Positions 9,559 through 19,074 are shown, numbered from the stretch's first letter. The stretch: DNA of 35,376 nucleotides from Bacillota bacterium (GCA_012520035.1 JAAYOY010000107.1:1-35376), one strand, 5' to 3'. Numbers and translations: made by a program. Notes: generated from the sequence alone by a model not told the origin.

Positions 9559-10386
9559 GTGCCGGAGTTGCCGGAAGTTGAATGTATAGTCAGAGATTTA
9601 AAAGAATACCTCAATGGGAAAAAATTTACCGGTGTTTCTTTTGCCTTTTATAATATGCTTCAGGGTATAAGCCCTGAAGCATTTGAAAAAGAAATCCGGG
9701 GGGAAGTAATCCGTGATATTAAGAGAAAGGGAAAGTATATACTCTTTTTTTTAAGCAATGATATAATTTTAGAGGTTCATCTACGCATGACCGGCCGGTT
9801 GCATTATTATCCCGGCCCTGTGGATCCGCAGAAATATACCGGGGCCGTCTTTTATTTTGAGAGCGGGGACGAACTGCATTATCAGGATGTCCGTAAATTC
9901 GGCACTTTTCGACTCTATGCAAAGCAGATGCTCTATAAATCAAAGCCCTGCTTGCTGGGTCTTGATCCCCTGGCAGAAAATTTTACACTGAATTCGTTTT
10001 CGGAAATGCTCAAAAAAAACCCGGGAAGAATGATTAAGTCATTCTTGCTGGATCAGAAATATATTGCGGGCATGGGGAATATCTATACCGATGAAACCCT
10101 TTTCAGGGCGGGGATAAATCCCGGAAGAAAGGTTGGTAGCCTGTCGTTAAAGGAGATTAACCGCCTTTTTGAATCCTTATTGAGCACATTAAAGGAAGGA
10201 ATCAACTGCCGGGGTACCAGTATCTCCGACTACAGGGATATCTGGGGGCAGGAGGGGGAATTTCAGAAAAGGCTAAAGGTTTACCGCAGGGAAGGTTCTA
10301 ATTGTTTGCGGTGCGGCGGCGCAATCCGGCGCAAGGTGGTTGCCGGCCGCGGTACTTATTATTGCCCTGTATGCCAGCCCCTTTGA
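9559..10386 (+). CDS. mutM: Formamidopyrimidine-DNA glycosylase
   Basis: N-terminal PELPEVE, YIAGMGNIYTDETLF, C-terminal zinc finger CLRCGG...YYCPVCQ; GTG start 9559. Confidence 0.96.
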   Translation: MPELPEVECIVRDLKEYLNGKKFTGVSFAFYNMLQGISPEAFEKEIRGEVIRDIKRKGKYILFFLSNDIILEVHLRMTGRLHYYPGPVDPQKYTGAVFYFESGDELHYQDVRKFGTFRLYAKQMLYKSKPCLLGLDPLAENFTLNSFSEMLKKNPGRMIKSFLLDQKYIAGMGNIYTDETLFRAGINPGRKVGSLSLKEINRLFESLLSTLKEGINCRGTSISDYRDIWGQEGEFQKRLKVYRREGSNCLRCGGAIRRKVVAGRGTYYCPVCQPL

Positions 10387-10399
10387 GGAAGGTGGGAAT

Positions 10400-11002
10400 A
10401 TGAATGTAATAGGTTTGACGGGCGGAATAGCATGCGGTAAATCCACGGTTGCCGGGATGCTGGTTCAAAAAGGGGCCTTGGTGATTGACGCGGACCAGCT
10501 TGCCAGAGAGGCCGTGGAACCGGGGGAACAAGCCTGGAAGGAGATTATTCAATGGCTGGGGGATACTGTTGCCGGGGAAGACGGTTCTTTAGACCGTAAA
10601 AAAATTGCTTCCATAGTGTTTAAGGATGAAAAATCCCTCGCAAAATTGAACAGCATCATCCACCCCCGGGTGTTGGAGCTTTTTTATCAGAGAAGCAGCG
10701 AGCTGGAGAAAGAGCTGCCCGGCAGGCTTCTGGTCTGGGATATTCCGCTTTTGTTTGAAACCGGATACGATAAAAGAGTTGATTATATTGTTGTGGTGGC
10801 CTCATCGGAAGAGGTTCAGATACAAAGATTATCGGCAAGGGATGGACTATCCCGGGAAGAGGCGATTCGGCGCATACGTTCCCAGCTGGAAATAGAGAAA
10901 AAAATTGAAAAGGCTGATTTTGTTATTTGCAATAACGGGACAAAGGATTTGTTAAAAGAAAAGGTGGATTTATTGTGGGAAAAGTTACGGGCAATTTGCT
11001 GA
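10400..11002 (+). CDS. coaE: Dephospho-CoA kinase
   Basis: MNVIGLTGGIACGKSTVAG P-loop, DADQLAREAVEPG, WDIPLLFETG. Confidence 0.95.
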   Translation: MNVIGLTGGIACGKSTVAGMLVQKGALVIDADQLAREAVEPGEQAWKEIIQWLGDTVAGEDGSLDRKKIASIVFKDEKSLAKLNSIIHPRVLELFYQRSSELEKELPGRLLVWDIPLLFETGYDKRVDYIVVVASSEEVQIQRLSARDGLSREEAIRRIRSQLEIEKKIEKADFVICNNGTKDLLKEKVDLLWEKLRAIC

Positions 11003-11008
11003 TAAGAG

Positions 11009-11578
11009 GTGCTGTCCCTGTTTCAAAGTGAGAGAATCCACAGGTGTTTGTACTTACTCCTCTTTATCCTGGTTGTATATCTCTTTATTACACAGTCTGA
11101 TTATCTGGCAAGGTTTTATTATCCATTTCCCTATCGTGAAATTATTATTGGCGAGGCGCAAAAAAATAAAATTGAACCTTTGCTGATAGCGGCTGTTGTT
11201 AGGGTGGAGAGCAGCTTTAATGTAGATGCAAAATCACCCAAAGGGGCGTTAGGGTTAATGCAGGTAATGCCGGAAACGGGATTCTGGGCTGCAGAACAGA
11301 TGAAATTGGAATCCTTTTCACAAGAGCAACTTCTTGATCCCCATGTCAATATCGCTATCGGCACATGGTATCTGGCAGAGCTTTTTAATCAATTCGACGG
11401 CAACTTATATGCCGCCCTGGCAGCGTATAACGGCGGCAGGGGGCATGTCAGCCGCTGGCTGCGGGAAGGAGTCTGGGATGGTACCCGGGAAAGGCTTAAG
11501 GATATACCTTTTCCTGAAACGTACCATTTTATCTTAAAGGTGGAGAGAACGTACAGGCAATATAAGCGAATCTATTAG
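11009..11578 (+). CDS. Lytic transglycosylase (Slt-like) with N-terminal TM anchor
   Basis: LIAAVVRVESSFNVDAKSPKGALGLMQVMPET, AALAAYNGG motifs; GTG start. Confidence 0.92.
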   Translation: MLSLFQSERIHRCLYLLLFILVVYLFITQSDYLARFYYPFPYREIIIGEAQKNKIEPLLIAAVVRVESSFNVDAKSPKGALGLMQVMPETGFWAAEQMKLESFSQEQLLDPHVNIAIGTWYLAELFNQFDGNLYAALAAYNGGRGHVSRWLREGVWDGTRERLKDIPFPETYHFILKVERTYRQYKRIY

Positions 11579-11607
11579 CGCTCATTGGATGACTTTGATG
11601 AGCGCTA
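11576..11607. terminator. Hairpin between converging genes, possible bidirectional terminator
   Basis: tagcgctcat (11576-11585) pairs perfectly with atgagcgcta (11598-11607), 12-nt loop; overlaps the stop codons of both convergent genes. No strong U-tract on either side. Confidence 0.5.
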
Positions 11608-12037
11608 TTTCGTCACAGTTGGGGAATTTAGGGCAATTTATGCATTCTGTCCAGACCTTCTGCGGTAATTGGTCTTTTTCTATACGGGTAAACCCGCTTT
11701 TTTCAAAAAAGGCCGGCTGATAAGTTAAGGTAAACACTTTTTCTATGCCGAGATCTCTGCTTTCCTGGAGGAGAATATCCACAAGTGCCTGGCCAAGGCC
11801 GTTATGAATATACTGGGGAGCGATTGCCAGCGAGCGAATTTCCGACAGATCCTTCCATAATATGTGCAATCCACCCACTCCGATAATCGCGTTATTTTTT
11901 TCAATCAGAGTATAATCCCTGATTTTTTGGTATAATGAGGGAAGGGTGCGGTGAAGCATCAGCCCCTGATCAGCATATGAATTAATTAACGAGGCCATCT
12001 GTTCAACATCAGACATTTTTGCTTTTCTGAAAATCAT
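11582..12037 (-). CDS. GNAT N-acetyltransferase, ArgA-like short form
   Basis: MIFRKAKMSDVEQMASLIN..., IRSLAIAPQYIHNGLGQALV acetyl-CoA loop, C-terminal CINCPKFPNCDE; ATG at 12037 with aaaggtggt SD. Confidence 0.82.
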   Translation of the reverse strand: MIFRKAKMSDVEQMASLINSYADQGLMLHRTLPSLYQKIRDYTLIEKNNAIIGVGGLHILWKDLSEIRSLAIAPQYIHNGLGQALVDILLQESRDLGIEKVFTLTYQPAFFEKSGFTRIEKDQLPQKVWTECINCPKFPNCDEIALIKVIQ

Positions 12038-12133
12038 ACCTTTGACCACCTTTCTTTAAAAAATATTTTAACTCAAATTTAAATAATTGAACAGTGACCT
12101 TTTGTGGTAAAACAAAATTGTTGGAGTACTTGC

Positions 12134-12592
12134 ATGAAAAAATTAAAGGAATATACCGGGAAAAGGAACTTCTTACATACTCCTGAACCCGCGCCGGGCA
12201 TTGCAGGGGAGGCCGAAGTAGAGGAAGGCGGCCGTTTTGTTGTCCAGGAACATCATGCCCGCAGGCTTCACTGGGATTTTCGCCTGGAGATGGACAGTGT
12301 ATTAAAAAGCTGGGCATTACCCAAAGGTCTTCCGCGTGAAAACGGGGAGCGCAGGCTGGCGGTGGAAGTTGAAGATCATCCTCTGGAGTACTTAAATTTT
12401 CAGGGGATTATTCCTGAAGGTAATTACGGTGCAGGGAAGGTTATTATCTGGGATAGGGGCAGGTATGCTTTGCTTGAAAAGACTTCGCGGAAAATCAAGG
12501 TTGTATTGCTTGGCGAGCTTATCCGGGGGGCTTATGTTTTAATAAAAACGGGGAAAGAGAACAATCAGTGGCTGATGATTAAATTCCAGTAA
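12134..12592 (+). CDS. Stand-alone DNA ligase D-type 3'-phosphoesterase (PE) domain protein
   Basis: FVVQEHHARRLHWDFRLEMDSVLKSWALPKG, VEDHPLEY, GIIPEGNYGAGKVIIWDRG: LigD PE motifs; no ligase or polymerase domain attached. Confidence 0.92.
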   Translation: MKKLKEYTGKRNFLHTPEPAPGIAGEAEVEEGGRFVVQEHHARRLHWDFRLEMDSVLKSWALPKGLPRENGERRLAVEVEDHPLEYLNFQGIIPEGNYGAGKVIIWDRGRYALLEKTSRKIKVVLLGELIRGAYVLIKTGKENNQWLMIKFQ

Positions 12593-12610
12593 AGGGGAGG
12601 ATGACAGTCC

Positions 12611-13165
12611 ATGAAGGAAGAAGTATTTTTTAATGAGGGTAAAACCAGATTGCAGATTGTCATGGGTGATATAACAGGGCAGGACACAGAGGCGATTGTT
12701 AACGCCGCCAATAAAAGACTGGCCCCCGGCGGCGGTGTAGCGGGGGCTATTCACCGCGCAGCGGGGCCGGAGTTATGGGAAGAATGCAAAAAGCTGGGCG
12801 GATGTGAAACAGGAGAGGCGAAGATTTCGGGCGGTTACAGGCTCAAAGCCAAATATGTTATACATACCGTGGGCCCTGTATATAATAATACGCCTCAAAA
12901 TGCAAGGGACCTTGAAAATTGTTATCTAAACAGCCTTAATCTGGCAAAAAAGCATGGGATTAGAAGTGTGTCATTTCCAGCTATCAGTACAGGTATCTTC
13001 GGTTATCCCCTCGAAGAAGCCGCTGACATTTCATTGCGTACTGTAATAAAGTTTATGCAGGATAACGACCTCCCGGAAACCGTCCGCTTTGTCCTTTTCG
13101 GCAAAAAAGATTACGAGGTCTTTATAAAAAGCCTGCAGAAGATTACGGCTGCATGGGATTCTTAG
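12611..13165 (+). CDS. Macrodomain protein (MacroD/YmdB-like ADP-ribose / O-acetyl-ADP-ribose hydrolase)
   Basis: GDITGQDTEAIVNAANKRLAPGGGVAGAIHRAAG, CETGEAKISGGYRLKAKYVIHTVGP, STGIFGYP. Confidence 0.94.
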   Translation: MKEEVFFNEGKTRLQIVMGDITGQDTEAIVNAANKRLAPGGGVAGAIHRAAGPELWEECKKLGGCETGEAKISGGYRLKAKYVIHTVGPVYNNTPQNARDLENCYLNSLNLAKKHGIRSVSFPAISTGIFGYPLEEAADISLRTVIKFMQDNDLPETVRFVLFGKKDYEVFIKSLQKITAAWDS

Positions 13166-13188
13166 CAAGCCGATATTTCAGGAATGTT

Positions 13189-14850
13189 TTAAGGGTTTAA
13201 AATGTAGATGATCACCAGCCCGATTAACCCTGTTGATGCGGCATATAGAAGCCCCGGGATGAGGTTTCTCTTAATGATTTTTCCTTCGGCACCGAGAATT
13301 CCTACCACAGCACAAGCGGCTACAACATTATGGACCGCGATCATGTTCCCTATTGCTCCACCGACAGCTTGAAGGGCAAGTGTTATTGTATGTGAAATAT
13401 TCAGGCTTTCCGCCAGCTGATATTGAAATCCACCAAAGAGAATATTGGAGACGGTATTGCTGCCGGAAATAAATGCCCCCAGCATTCCTAAAAAAGGAGC
13501 TGCAGCGGGCCATGCCTCTTGAAATATAATAGCAGAAAAAGCGGACATGGACATCAGCATGCTTTCAATTCCGGCCTGGTTTATATCCGAATGTACAAAA
13601 ATCCTGACCATACTCACGGCAAAAATAAGAGCAATGGTTGCCGGGGAAAGCTGTGCAAAGGTTAGCCTGAAAACATTTTTCACTTCTACAAAGCTTATTT
13701 TATGTAAAAAGAATGTGAGCAGGGCGACAAGGGTGAATGGAATGATCCCGGGAAGATAAAAAGGTTGCACACTGTATTGAACATTTTCCTGACCGAGTAT
13801 GTTGCTCCATGTAAATTCAATACCGGTAAGCAATTCCTGGAGACCAAGGTGCGGAAGGCGGGTGATTATCAGTAAAAGAGCGATAATTATATAAGGTGTC
13901 CATGCTGAAAAAAGTGACAGTTTGCTTGTTTCTTTTTCTTTTAGCCGGGTTTTTTCGCCCCAGCCTTTTTCCCAATGGTCTTCCGGAGGAAAGTCCCAGG
14001 CATTCGGGGGAACCAGAATTTTTTTTAATACAATTAAAATGATGATTGCCAGGCCGATTAAACCTCCAACAACTGAAGGGAGTTCCGGTCCGAAGACATA
14101 GCTTACAATCATTGCCGGTAAAGTGAACGAAAGGCCGCCAATAAGTGCCAGCGGCCAGACCTCCAGGCCTTCCCGCAGCGTCCTTTTTTCACCGAAGAAA
14201 CGGGTCATCATCATAATGGATAATAGGGGAATAAATGTTCCTATTAGGATATGAAAGATCCCTGACCAGATGCCCACTTCTTTTAGGAAAAATATCATCG
14301 ATGTATCCCCGGGGATAACACCGGCGATCGATGCTCCTATACCTACATTTATTGGTGTTCCAACAGCGCCAAAGGTTACAGCGGTGCTATTGCAAATCAG
14401 GGCAATCATCACTGCGCACAGAGGGGGGAACCCCAGCCCCACCAGCAGGGGTGCAGCCAGGGCTGCGGGAGTGCCGAAACCGGCTGCACCTTCAATAAAT
14501 GAACTGAACAGCCATCCAATTATGATCACCTGTATGCGGCGATCAGTGGTTATACCGTAAAAGCCGCCGTTTATGGCGGCGAGACCGCCGCCTGCTTTTA
14601 AGGTGTTTAGAACAAGGATGGCTCCAAACACTATAGTTAATATATTTATTGCCAGCATTGTTCCTTCTGCAGTGGCGGCCAGAATTCTTACCGGATTCAT
14701 TTTCCAAAAGACCAGAGCGATGAAAGCTGAAACGAACCAGGCAATGGGCATAGCTTTTTGGGCAGACAAGGCCCGGACGGTCATCAGATAAATGGTTACG
14801 AGTATAGGAACTGCTGCTAAAAAGGCCTTCAAAGCCAGGGGCAGGGGCAT
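13189..14850 (-). CDS. L-lactate permease (LctP family)
   Basis: Multi-TM protein with [27 protein letters not shown] and [22 protein letters not shown] at 14850 preceded by aaaggag. Confidence 0.92.
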   Translation of the reverse strand: MPLPLALKAFLAAVPILVTIYLMTVRALSAQKAMPIAWFVSAFIALVFWKMNPVRILAATAEGTMLAINILTIVFGAILVLNTLKAGGGLAAINGGFYGITTDRRIQVIIIGWLFSSFIEGAAGFGTPAALAAPLLVGLGFPPLCAVMIALICNSTAVTFGAVGTPINVGIGASIAGVIPGDTSMIFFLKEVGIWSGIFHILIGTFIPLLSIMMMTRFFGEKRTLREGLEVWPLALIGGLSFTLPAMIVSYVFGPELPSVVGGLIGLAIIILIVLKKILVPPNAWDFPPEDHWEKGWGEKTRLKEKETSKLSLFSAWTPYIIIALLLIITRLPHLGLQELLTGIEFTWSNILGQENVQYSVQPFYLPGIIPFTLVALLTFFLHKISFVEVKNVFRLTFAQLSPATIALIFAVSMVRIFVHSDINQAGIESMLMSMSAFSAIIFQEAWPAAAPFLGMLGAFISGSNTVSNILFGGFQYQLAESLNISHTITLALQAVGGAIGNMIAVHNVVAACAVVGILGAEGKIIKRNLIPGLLYAASTGLIGLVIIYILNP

Positions 14851-15047
14851 TGTCTTCTCCTTTTGCAATAGCTGATGATTTTTTACTTAATACTATCCTG
14901 TTGATGTATTTTAATTTTTACCATAATCGTTAGATTGTATGTCCTGCTGTTCATGGAAAAAGTAACTTTTGTTTTTTTTACAGTGTTATATAATCTGGCT
15001 AAAGAGAAATACCAAATAAGTAAAAAAAGTAGGAGTAAAAAAGAAAA

Positions 15048-15452
15048 ATGAACACTAAAAAGCAAATTACTCTATCACCTTATCTGGAGTTGATTGGTGT
15101 AAAGCTTGAAGAAGTAAAATACCCGCGGGCCAGGTTGAGCCTGCAGTATAGAAAAGATCTGGTAAATCCAATGGGTACTCTTCATGGAGGGGTAATTTCA
15201 TCACTGGTGGACGCTGTTCTGGGCTGCGCCTTGTTGAGCCAAAAAGAAATAAAGGGGATAGCGACATTGGAGTTGAAGGTAAACTATCTTAACCCGGTAA
15301 CCAGCGGTACAGTTGTAGCAGAAGGGGAGATCATACACAGAAAAGGCCTCATGGCTTTTGGACAGGCATTTATCTATTGTGAGAAAAAGCTTATCGCTGT
15401 CGGCAGCAATACAAACAAGCTTACACTTGCGAAAGGTGAAACCCCTTCTTAG
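15048..15452 (+). CDS. PaaI-type hotdog-fold thioesterase
   Basis: NPMGTLHGGVISSLVDAVLG motif, hotdog length about 134 aa. Confidence 0.88.
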   Translation: MNTKKQITLSPYLELIGVKLEEVKYPRARLSLQYRKDLVNPMGTLHGGVISSLVDAVLGCALLSQKEIKGIATLELKVNYLNPVTSGTVVAEGEIIHRKGLMAFGQAFIYCEKKLIAVGSNTNKLTLAKGETPS

Positions 15453-15591
15453 AATGCCTTAAGCCGGCAGTGAAGATTTACTTTTTGTTCTGGCTCATGC
15501 CACAGCTGCAAAACAGTTCACGGGGGTATTTGCCTGCTTTTTTGTTTCTTTCTTCTTTTCTCTTGCTTTTATGTATTTTATTAAGCTATAA

Positions 15592-15620
15592 TTGTTTGAG
15601 ACAGCAGAATTATTTATAGT
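15592..15620 (+). promoter_or_regulatory. Candidate sigma-A promoter for the NusG-II protein
   Basis: TTGTTT (15592-15597), 17 bp, TATAGT (15615-15620), about 35 bp before the GTG start. Confidence 0.55.
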
Positions 15621-15654
15621 ATGTAAAGCGTGTATTAAATAAAGGTGTGGTTTT

Positions 15655-16053
15655 GTGAAAATTACTTTTTATGATAAACTATTCATTGCTATTATTTTAG
15701 CTTTTAGCGCTGTAGGATTTATTTTTAATTTCAGTCTTGGTGCTGAAATGAAACAAAAGTATATAACAGTTCATGTTGATAACAAGCTGGTGATGGAGCT
15801 TTCAATAAATGACAGCACGCAGCAGAGGGTATCTTTCCCCTTTGGTGATCATAGGGAACATACCGCCACCATTGAGATAAGCGGCGGCAAAGTTCGTATG
15901 CTTCCCCTGGATGAAGAACTGTGCCCTCGCGGCATTTGTTCTCATACCGGATGGATCAGCCGTAATTACCAGAGTATTGTATGTGTTCCCAACCGCATTA
16001 TCATTGCCTTTAGCGATAAAAAGATTGAAGGAGTGGACGGGGTTACGTATTAG
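15655..16053 (+). CDS. NusG domain II-containing membrane/secreted protein
   Basis: N-terminal TM helix followed by GGKVRMLPLDEELCPRGICSHTGWISRNYQSIVCVPNRIII, typical NusG_II fold protein. Confidence 0.82.
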   Translation: MKITFYDKLFIAIILAFSAVGFIFNFSLGAEMKQKYITVHVDNKLVMELSINDSTQQRVSFPFGDHREHTATIEISGGKVRMLPLDEELCPRGICSHTGWISRNYQSIVCVPNRIIIAFSDKKIEGVDGVTY

Positions 16054-16087
16054 CCGTTGTGCATCAAATTTAAAACCCCACCAATTC

Positions 16088-16117
16088 TTGACAAAAAAGT
16101 TTGGACTCATATATAAT
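16088..16117 (+). promoter_or_regulatory. Candidate sigma-A promoter for DUF177-rpmF(-plsX-fab)
   Basis: TTGACA (16088-16093), 18 bp, TATAAT (16112-16117). Confidence 0.7.
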
Positions 16118-16150
16118 TAGGCTTAGTTTTTAAGAGGTGAAACCCAAATT

Positions 16151-16672
16151 ATGAAGCTGCATGTCCCCGATCTCAGGAAGGAAGAGGGAAAATTTATTAC
16201 CTATAACAGTACTTTGGTACTGAGTATTGGCGGCAATGAAGAAGGGCCGGCGTTGAAAATCAACCTCCAGGCCGCTTATGTTGCAAAAATGATCTTAATC
16301 AAAGGACACTGGGAGGCAGAGATGCAAGGTGAATGCAGCCGCTGTCTGGAAAAGTGCAATTATCAAATCAAGGAAAGCTTTTATGAAGAATTCAAGCAGC
16401 TGAGCTTAATAAGCGAACCTTCAGAACGGGATAGCGGGAACGTTTCGGAGGAAGGGGATTTGTTTGTTTTTAGGGGAGATACGCTTGATCTTAATGAGTA
16501 TTTCCGGCAGTCGTTTCTTATGTCTCAGCCTTTAAAAATCCTCTGCCGCAGCCAGTGTAAAGGCCTTTGTCCTGTTTGCGGGGTAAACTTAAATTACCGG
16601 CAGTGCAGTTGTCTGGAGGAAAACCTTGATCCCCGCTGGGAGCTTTTACTGAAGCTCAAGGAAAAAAATTGA
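16151..16672 (+). CDS. DUF177 (YceD-like) protein
   Basis: GECSRCLEKCNYQI..., C-terminal CRSQCKGLCPVCGVNLN; immediately upstream of rpmF as is standard. Confidence 0.92.
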   Translation: MKLHVPDLRKEEGKFITYNSTLVLSIGGNEEGPALKINLQAAYVAKMILIKGHWEAEMQGECSRCLEKCNYQIKESFYEEFKQLSLISEPSERDSGNVSEEGDLFVFRGDTLDLNEYFRQSFLMSQPLKILCRSQCKGLCPVCGVNLNYRQCSCLEENLDPRWELLLKLKEKN

Positions 16673-16796
16673 TTGGCCGAAAAATTATTCAGGTTGATAG
16701 CCAAGAGTCAATAGATCAGGATCAATAAATGCCGCCAAAGATTGTCTGGAGCATAAGCATTAATTAATCGAGAGTTGAGCAAAGGAGGTGCTTTTT

Positions 16797-16967
16797 TTGG
16801 CAGTACCTAAGCGAAGAACTTCTAAAACAAGAAGAAATAAGCGCAGAGCCAACTGGAAACTGGTTCTTCCGGGTTTTTCTGTATGTCCTCAGTGCCACGA
16901 GGTTAAGATGGCGCATAGAATTTGTCCAAATTGTGGATATTACAAGGGCAAAGAGGTTGTAAAATAG
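16797..16967 (+). CDS. rpmF: 50S ribosomal protein L32 (missed by the ORF track because it is 56 aa)
   Basis: TTG start; [56 protein letters not shown]; aaaggaggtg SD; Zn-ribbon cysteines retained. Confidence 0.97.
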   Translation: MAVPKRRTSKTRRNKRRANWKLVLPGFSVCPQCHEVKMAHRICPNCGYYKGKEVVK

Positions 16968-17066
16968 CAACAAGAGCGACTATTACCTGGCTTAAGCCTC
17001 TTCAGGGTTTAATCCGGGGTTTCTTTTATTTTAACGAATATTTTTTGTATTTAGGAGATGGGATCT

Positions 17067-18071
17067 GTGTTGCGTGTAGCAGTCGATGCTATGGGGGGTG
17101 ATTATGCACCTTCCGAGATAGTAAAGGGTGTTATCTCCGCTGTAAAGAGAACCGATGATCTAAAAATTTTTCTGGTTGGTTCATCGGAGGCAATACAAAA
17201 AAGTGTAGATCAGGAAATTGACTCTTCCCGTATTGAAATTATAAATACTGAAGAGGTTATCGGCAATCATGAAGATCCCGGCCTGGCTATACGCTCCAAG
17301 AAGAAATCTTCGATGGTTACGGCCATGCAACTGGTCCGTAACGGTGAGGCTGATGCGGTAATGAGCGCAGGAAATACCGGCGCGCTGATGGCCGGGGGAT
17401 TGCTTTTTCTGGAGCGGTTAAGCGGAATCAAACGTCCGGCACTAATGACGGTGATCCCCGCATTTGAAGGTCCGGATACGGTGGTACTGGACATTGGAGC
17501 AAATATGGACGCCAAACCCGAACACCTATTGCATTATGCCTTAATGGGCAGGATTTATTCTCAGGAAGTACTGGGGAAGAAAAATCCCACAGTTGCCCTC
17601 TTAAATATCGGCACGGAAGAAAGCAAGGGCAACATGCAAGTTAAAAATGCATATCGTTTGATTAAAGCAAATGTTGCTGATTTTATCGGTAATGTCGAAG
17701 CAAAAGAGATTTTTAATTGTGCAGCCGATGTCCTGGTGTGCGATGGTTTTGTAGGAAATGTATTATTAAAAACCATTGAGGGGTTTGCCAGGGATGTTTT
17801 TGGTTATCTGCGCAAAGAGATAAAAAATGATTTTAAGACTCGCCTTGTTTCTCCCCTGTTTAAGCCGATTTTCAAAAGAATTAGTTCCAGTTTGGATGAA
17901 TCTGAGTATGGAGGTAGCCTGCTGCTGGGTCTGAAAGGTGTTTGCTTCAAGTGTCACGGTTCCTCCAGGGAAAAGGCAATAGCACAGGCTTTAGTAAAAC
18001 AGGTTTATCCATTTGTGCATAACGGCGCTAATAAAAAAATTGAAGAAGCACTTGACAAAATCCTTAGTTGA
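17067..18071 (+). CDS. plsX: Phosphate acyltransferase PlsX
   Basis: RVAVDAMGGDYAP, SAGNTGALMA, DIGANMD, GFVGNVLLKT. Start GTG 17067 (ORF track ATG 17058 abuts the SD). Confidence 0.95.
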   Translation: MLRVAVDAMGGDYAPSEIVKGVISAVKRTDDLKIFLVGSSEAIQKSVDQEIDSSRIEIINTEEVIGNHEDPGLAIRSKKKSSMVTAMQLVRNGEADAVMSAGNTGALMAGGLLFLERLSGIKRPALMTVIPAFEGPDTVVLDIGANMDAKPEHLLHYALMGRIYSQEVLGKKNPTVALLNIGTEESKGNMQVKNAYRLIKANVADFIGNVEAKEIFNCAADVLVCDGFVGNVLLKTIEGFARDVFGYLRKEIKNDFKTRLVSPLFKPIFKRISSSLDESEYGGSLLLGLKGVCFKCHGSSREKAIAQALVKQVYPFVHNGANKKIEEALDKILS

Positions 18072-18084
18072 AAGGGGGCATGGC

Positions 18085-19074
18085 ATGCAATCCGAAAAGG
18101 CTGTCGGGATTGTATCAACGGGAAAGGCCTTGCCTGTCGGACGCTTAACAAATTTTGATCTTGAACATCTAGTTGAAACCAGCGATAAATGGATCCGGGA
18201 AAGGACGGGGATTGAGGAAAGGCGTATACTTAGCCCCGGTGAGACAAACTCCGGGCTGTCGCTGACCGCTGCCAAAATAGCCCTGGAAAGGGCCTGTTTG
18301 AAACCCCGGGATATTGATTTGATTCTTGTGGCAACCGTAACGCCGGATATGATCTTTCCTTCAACGGCATGTTTAATCCAGTCCGAACTTAATGCCTTTA
18401 ATGCGGCGGCATTTGATCTTGCTGCAGGTTGTACAGGGTTTCTATACGGTTTATGCGTCGCGGAACAGTTTATTAAAACCGGAGCGATGAAAAATATCCT
18501 CCTGGTTGGGGCTGATACCCTTTCCCCGGTTATCGATTGGCAGGATCGCAATACATGTGTGCTTTTCGGCGACGGTGCGGGAGCTGTAGTGATAAGGGAA
18601 GTGGAAAGGGATCGCGGGTTGCTTGTGAGCAAATTGTTTTCAGACGGCAGTAAGGCAGGTTTGTTATATGTTCCTGCCGGCGGGAGCAGAGCTCCTGCCA
18701 CATTCAGGACTGTTGAGGAAAGAATGCATTATGTAAAAATGAACGGTCCTGAAATTTTTAAGTTTGCGGTGACGGTCATGGTAGATTCAACAAAAAAAAT
18801 ACTGGACCTTTGTGACAAGAAACCTGAAGACCTTGACTTTTTAATACCGCATCAGGCAAATGTGCGTATTATCAAGGCGGCATCTAAAAGGTTGCGGTTA
18901 AAACCCGAACAGGTTCTGGTGAATATCCAGCGTTACGGAAATATGTCTTCAGCATCTATTCCCGTTGTTTTGGACGAAGCGCTAGAAGAAGGGAAAATAA
19001 AAACGGGTGATTTAATAGCTATGGTATCGTTTGGCGCAGGTCTGACCTGGGGTGCTGCTCTATTAAAATGGTAG
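18085..19074 (+). CDS. fabH: 3-oxoacyl-ACP synthase III
   Basis: Active-site Cys AAGCTGFLYGL, PHQANVRI, GAGLTWG; ATG 18085 after aaaggggg. Confidence 0.96.
   Translation: MQSEKAVGIVSTGKALPVGRLTNFDLEHLVETSDKWIRERTGIEERRILSPGETNSGLSLTAAKIALERACLKPRDIDLILVATVTPDMIFPSTACLIQSELNAFNAAAFDLAAGCTGFLYGLCVAEQFIKTGAMKNILLVGADTLSPVIDWQDRNTCVLFGDGAGAVVIREVERDRGLLVSKLFSDGSKAGLLYVPAGGSRAPATFRTVEERMHYVKMNGPEIFKFAVTVMVDSTKKILDLCDKKPEDLDFLIPHQANVRIIKAASKRLRLKPEQVLVNIQRYGNMSSASIPVVLDEALEEGKIKTGDLIAMVSFGAGLTWGAALLKW

Noticed and set aside
11582-12037. GNAT gene as a toxin of a TATA-type toxin-antitoxin pair
   Set aside because: Sequence looks like an ArgA-like acetyltransferase and there is no adjacent RHH antitoxin ORF.
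12009-12317. 102-aa minus-strand ORF overlapping the PE gene start and GNAT start
   Set aside because: Overlaps two well-supported genes and a divergent promoter region; no domain seen.
12611-13165. Macrodomain as DarG antitoxin of a DarTG system
   Set aside because: No adjacent DarT-like gene and the protein is a single MacroD-type domain without the DarG C-terminal extension.
16968-17066. Possible terminator between rpmF and plsX (ggcttaagcc, T-rich tttcttttatttt)
   Set aside because: No stable stem immediately upstream of the T-rich run; the palindrome is too short and distant.
17991-18701. 236-aa minus-strand ORF opposite fabH
   Set aside because: Antisense to a clear fabH; Ser/Pro/Arg-rich translation with no recognisable domain, typical shadow ORF.
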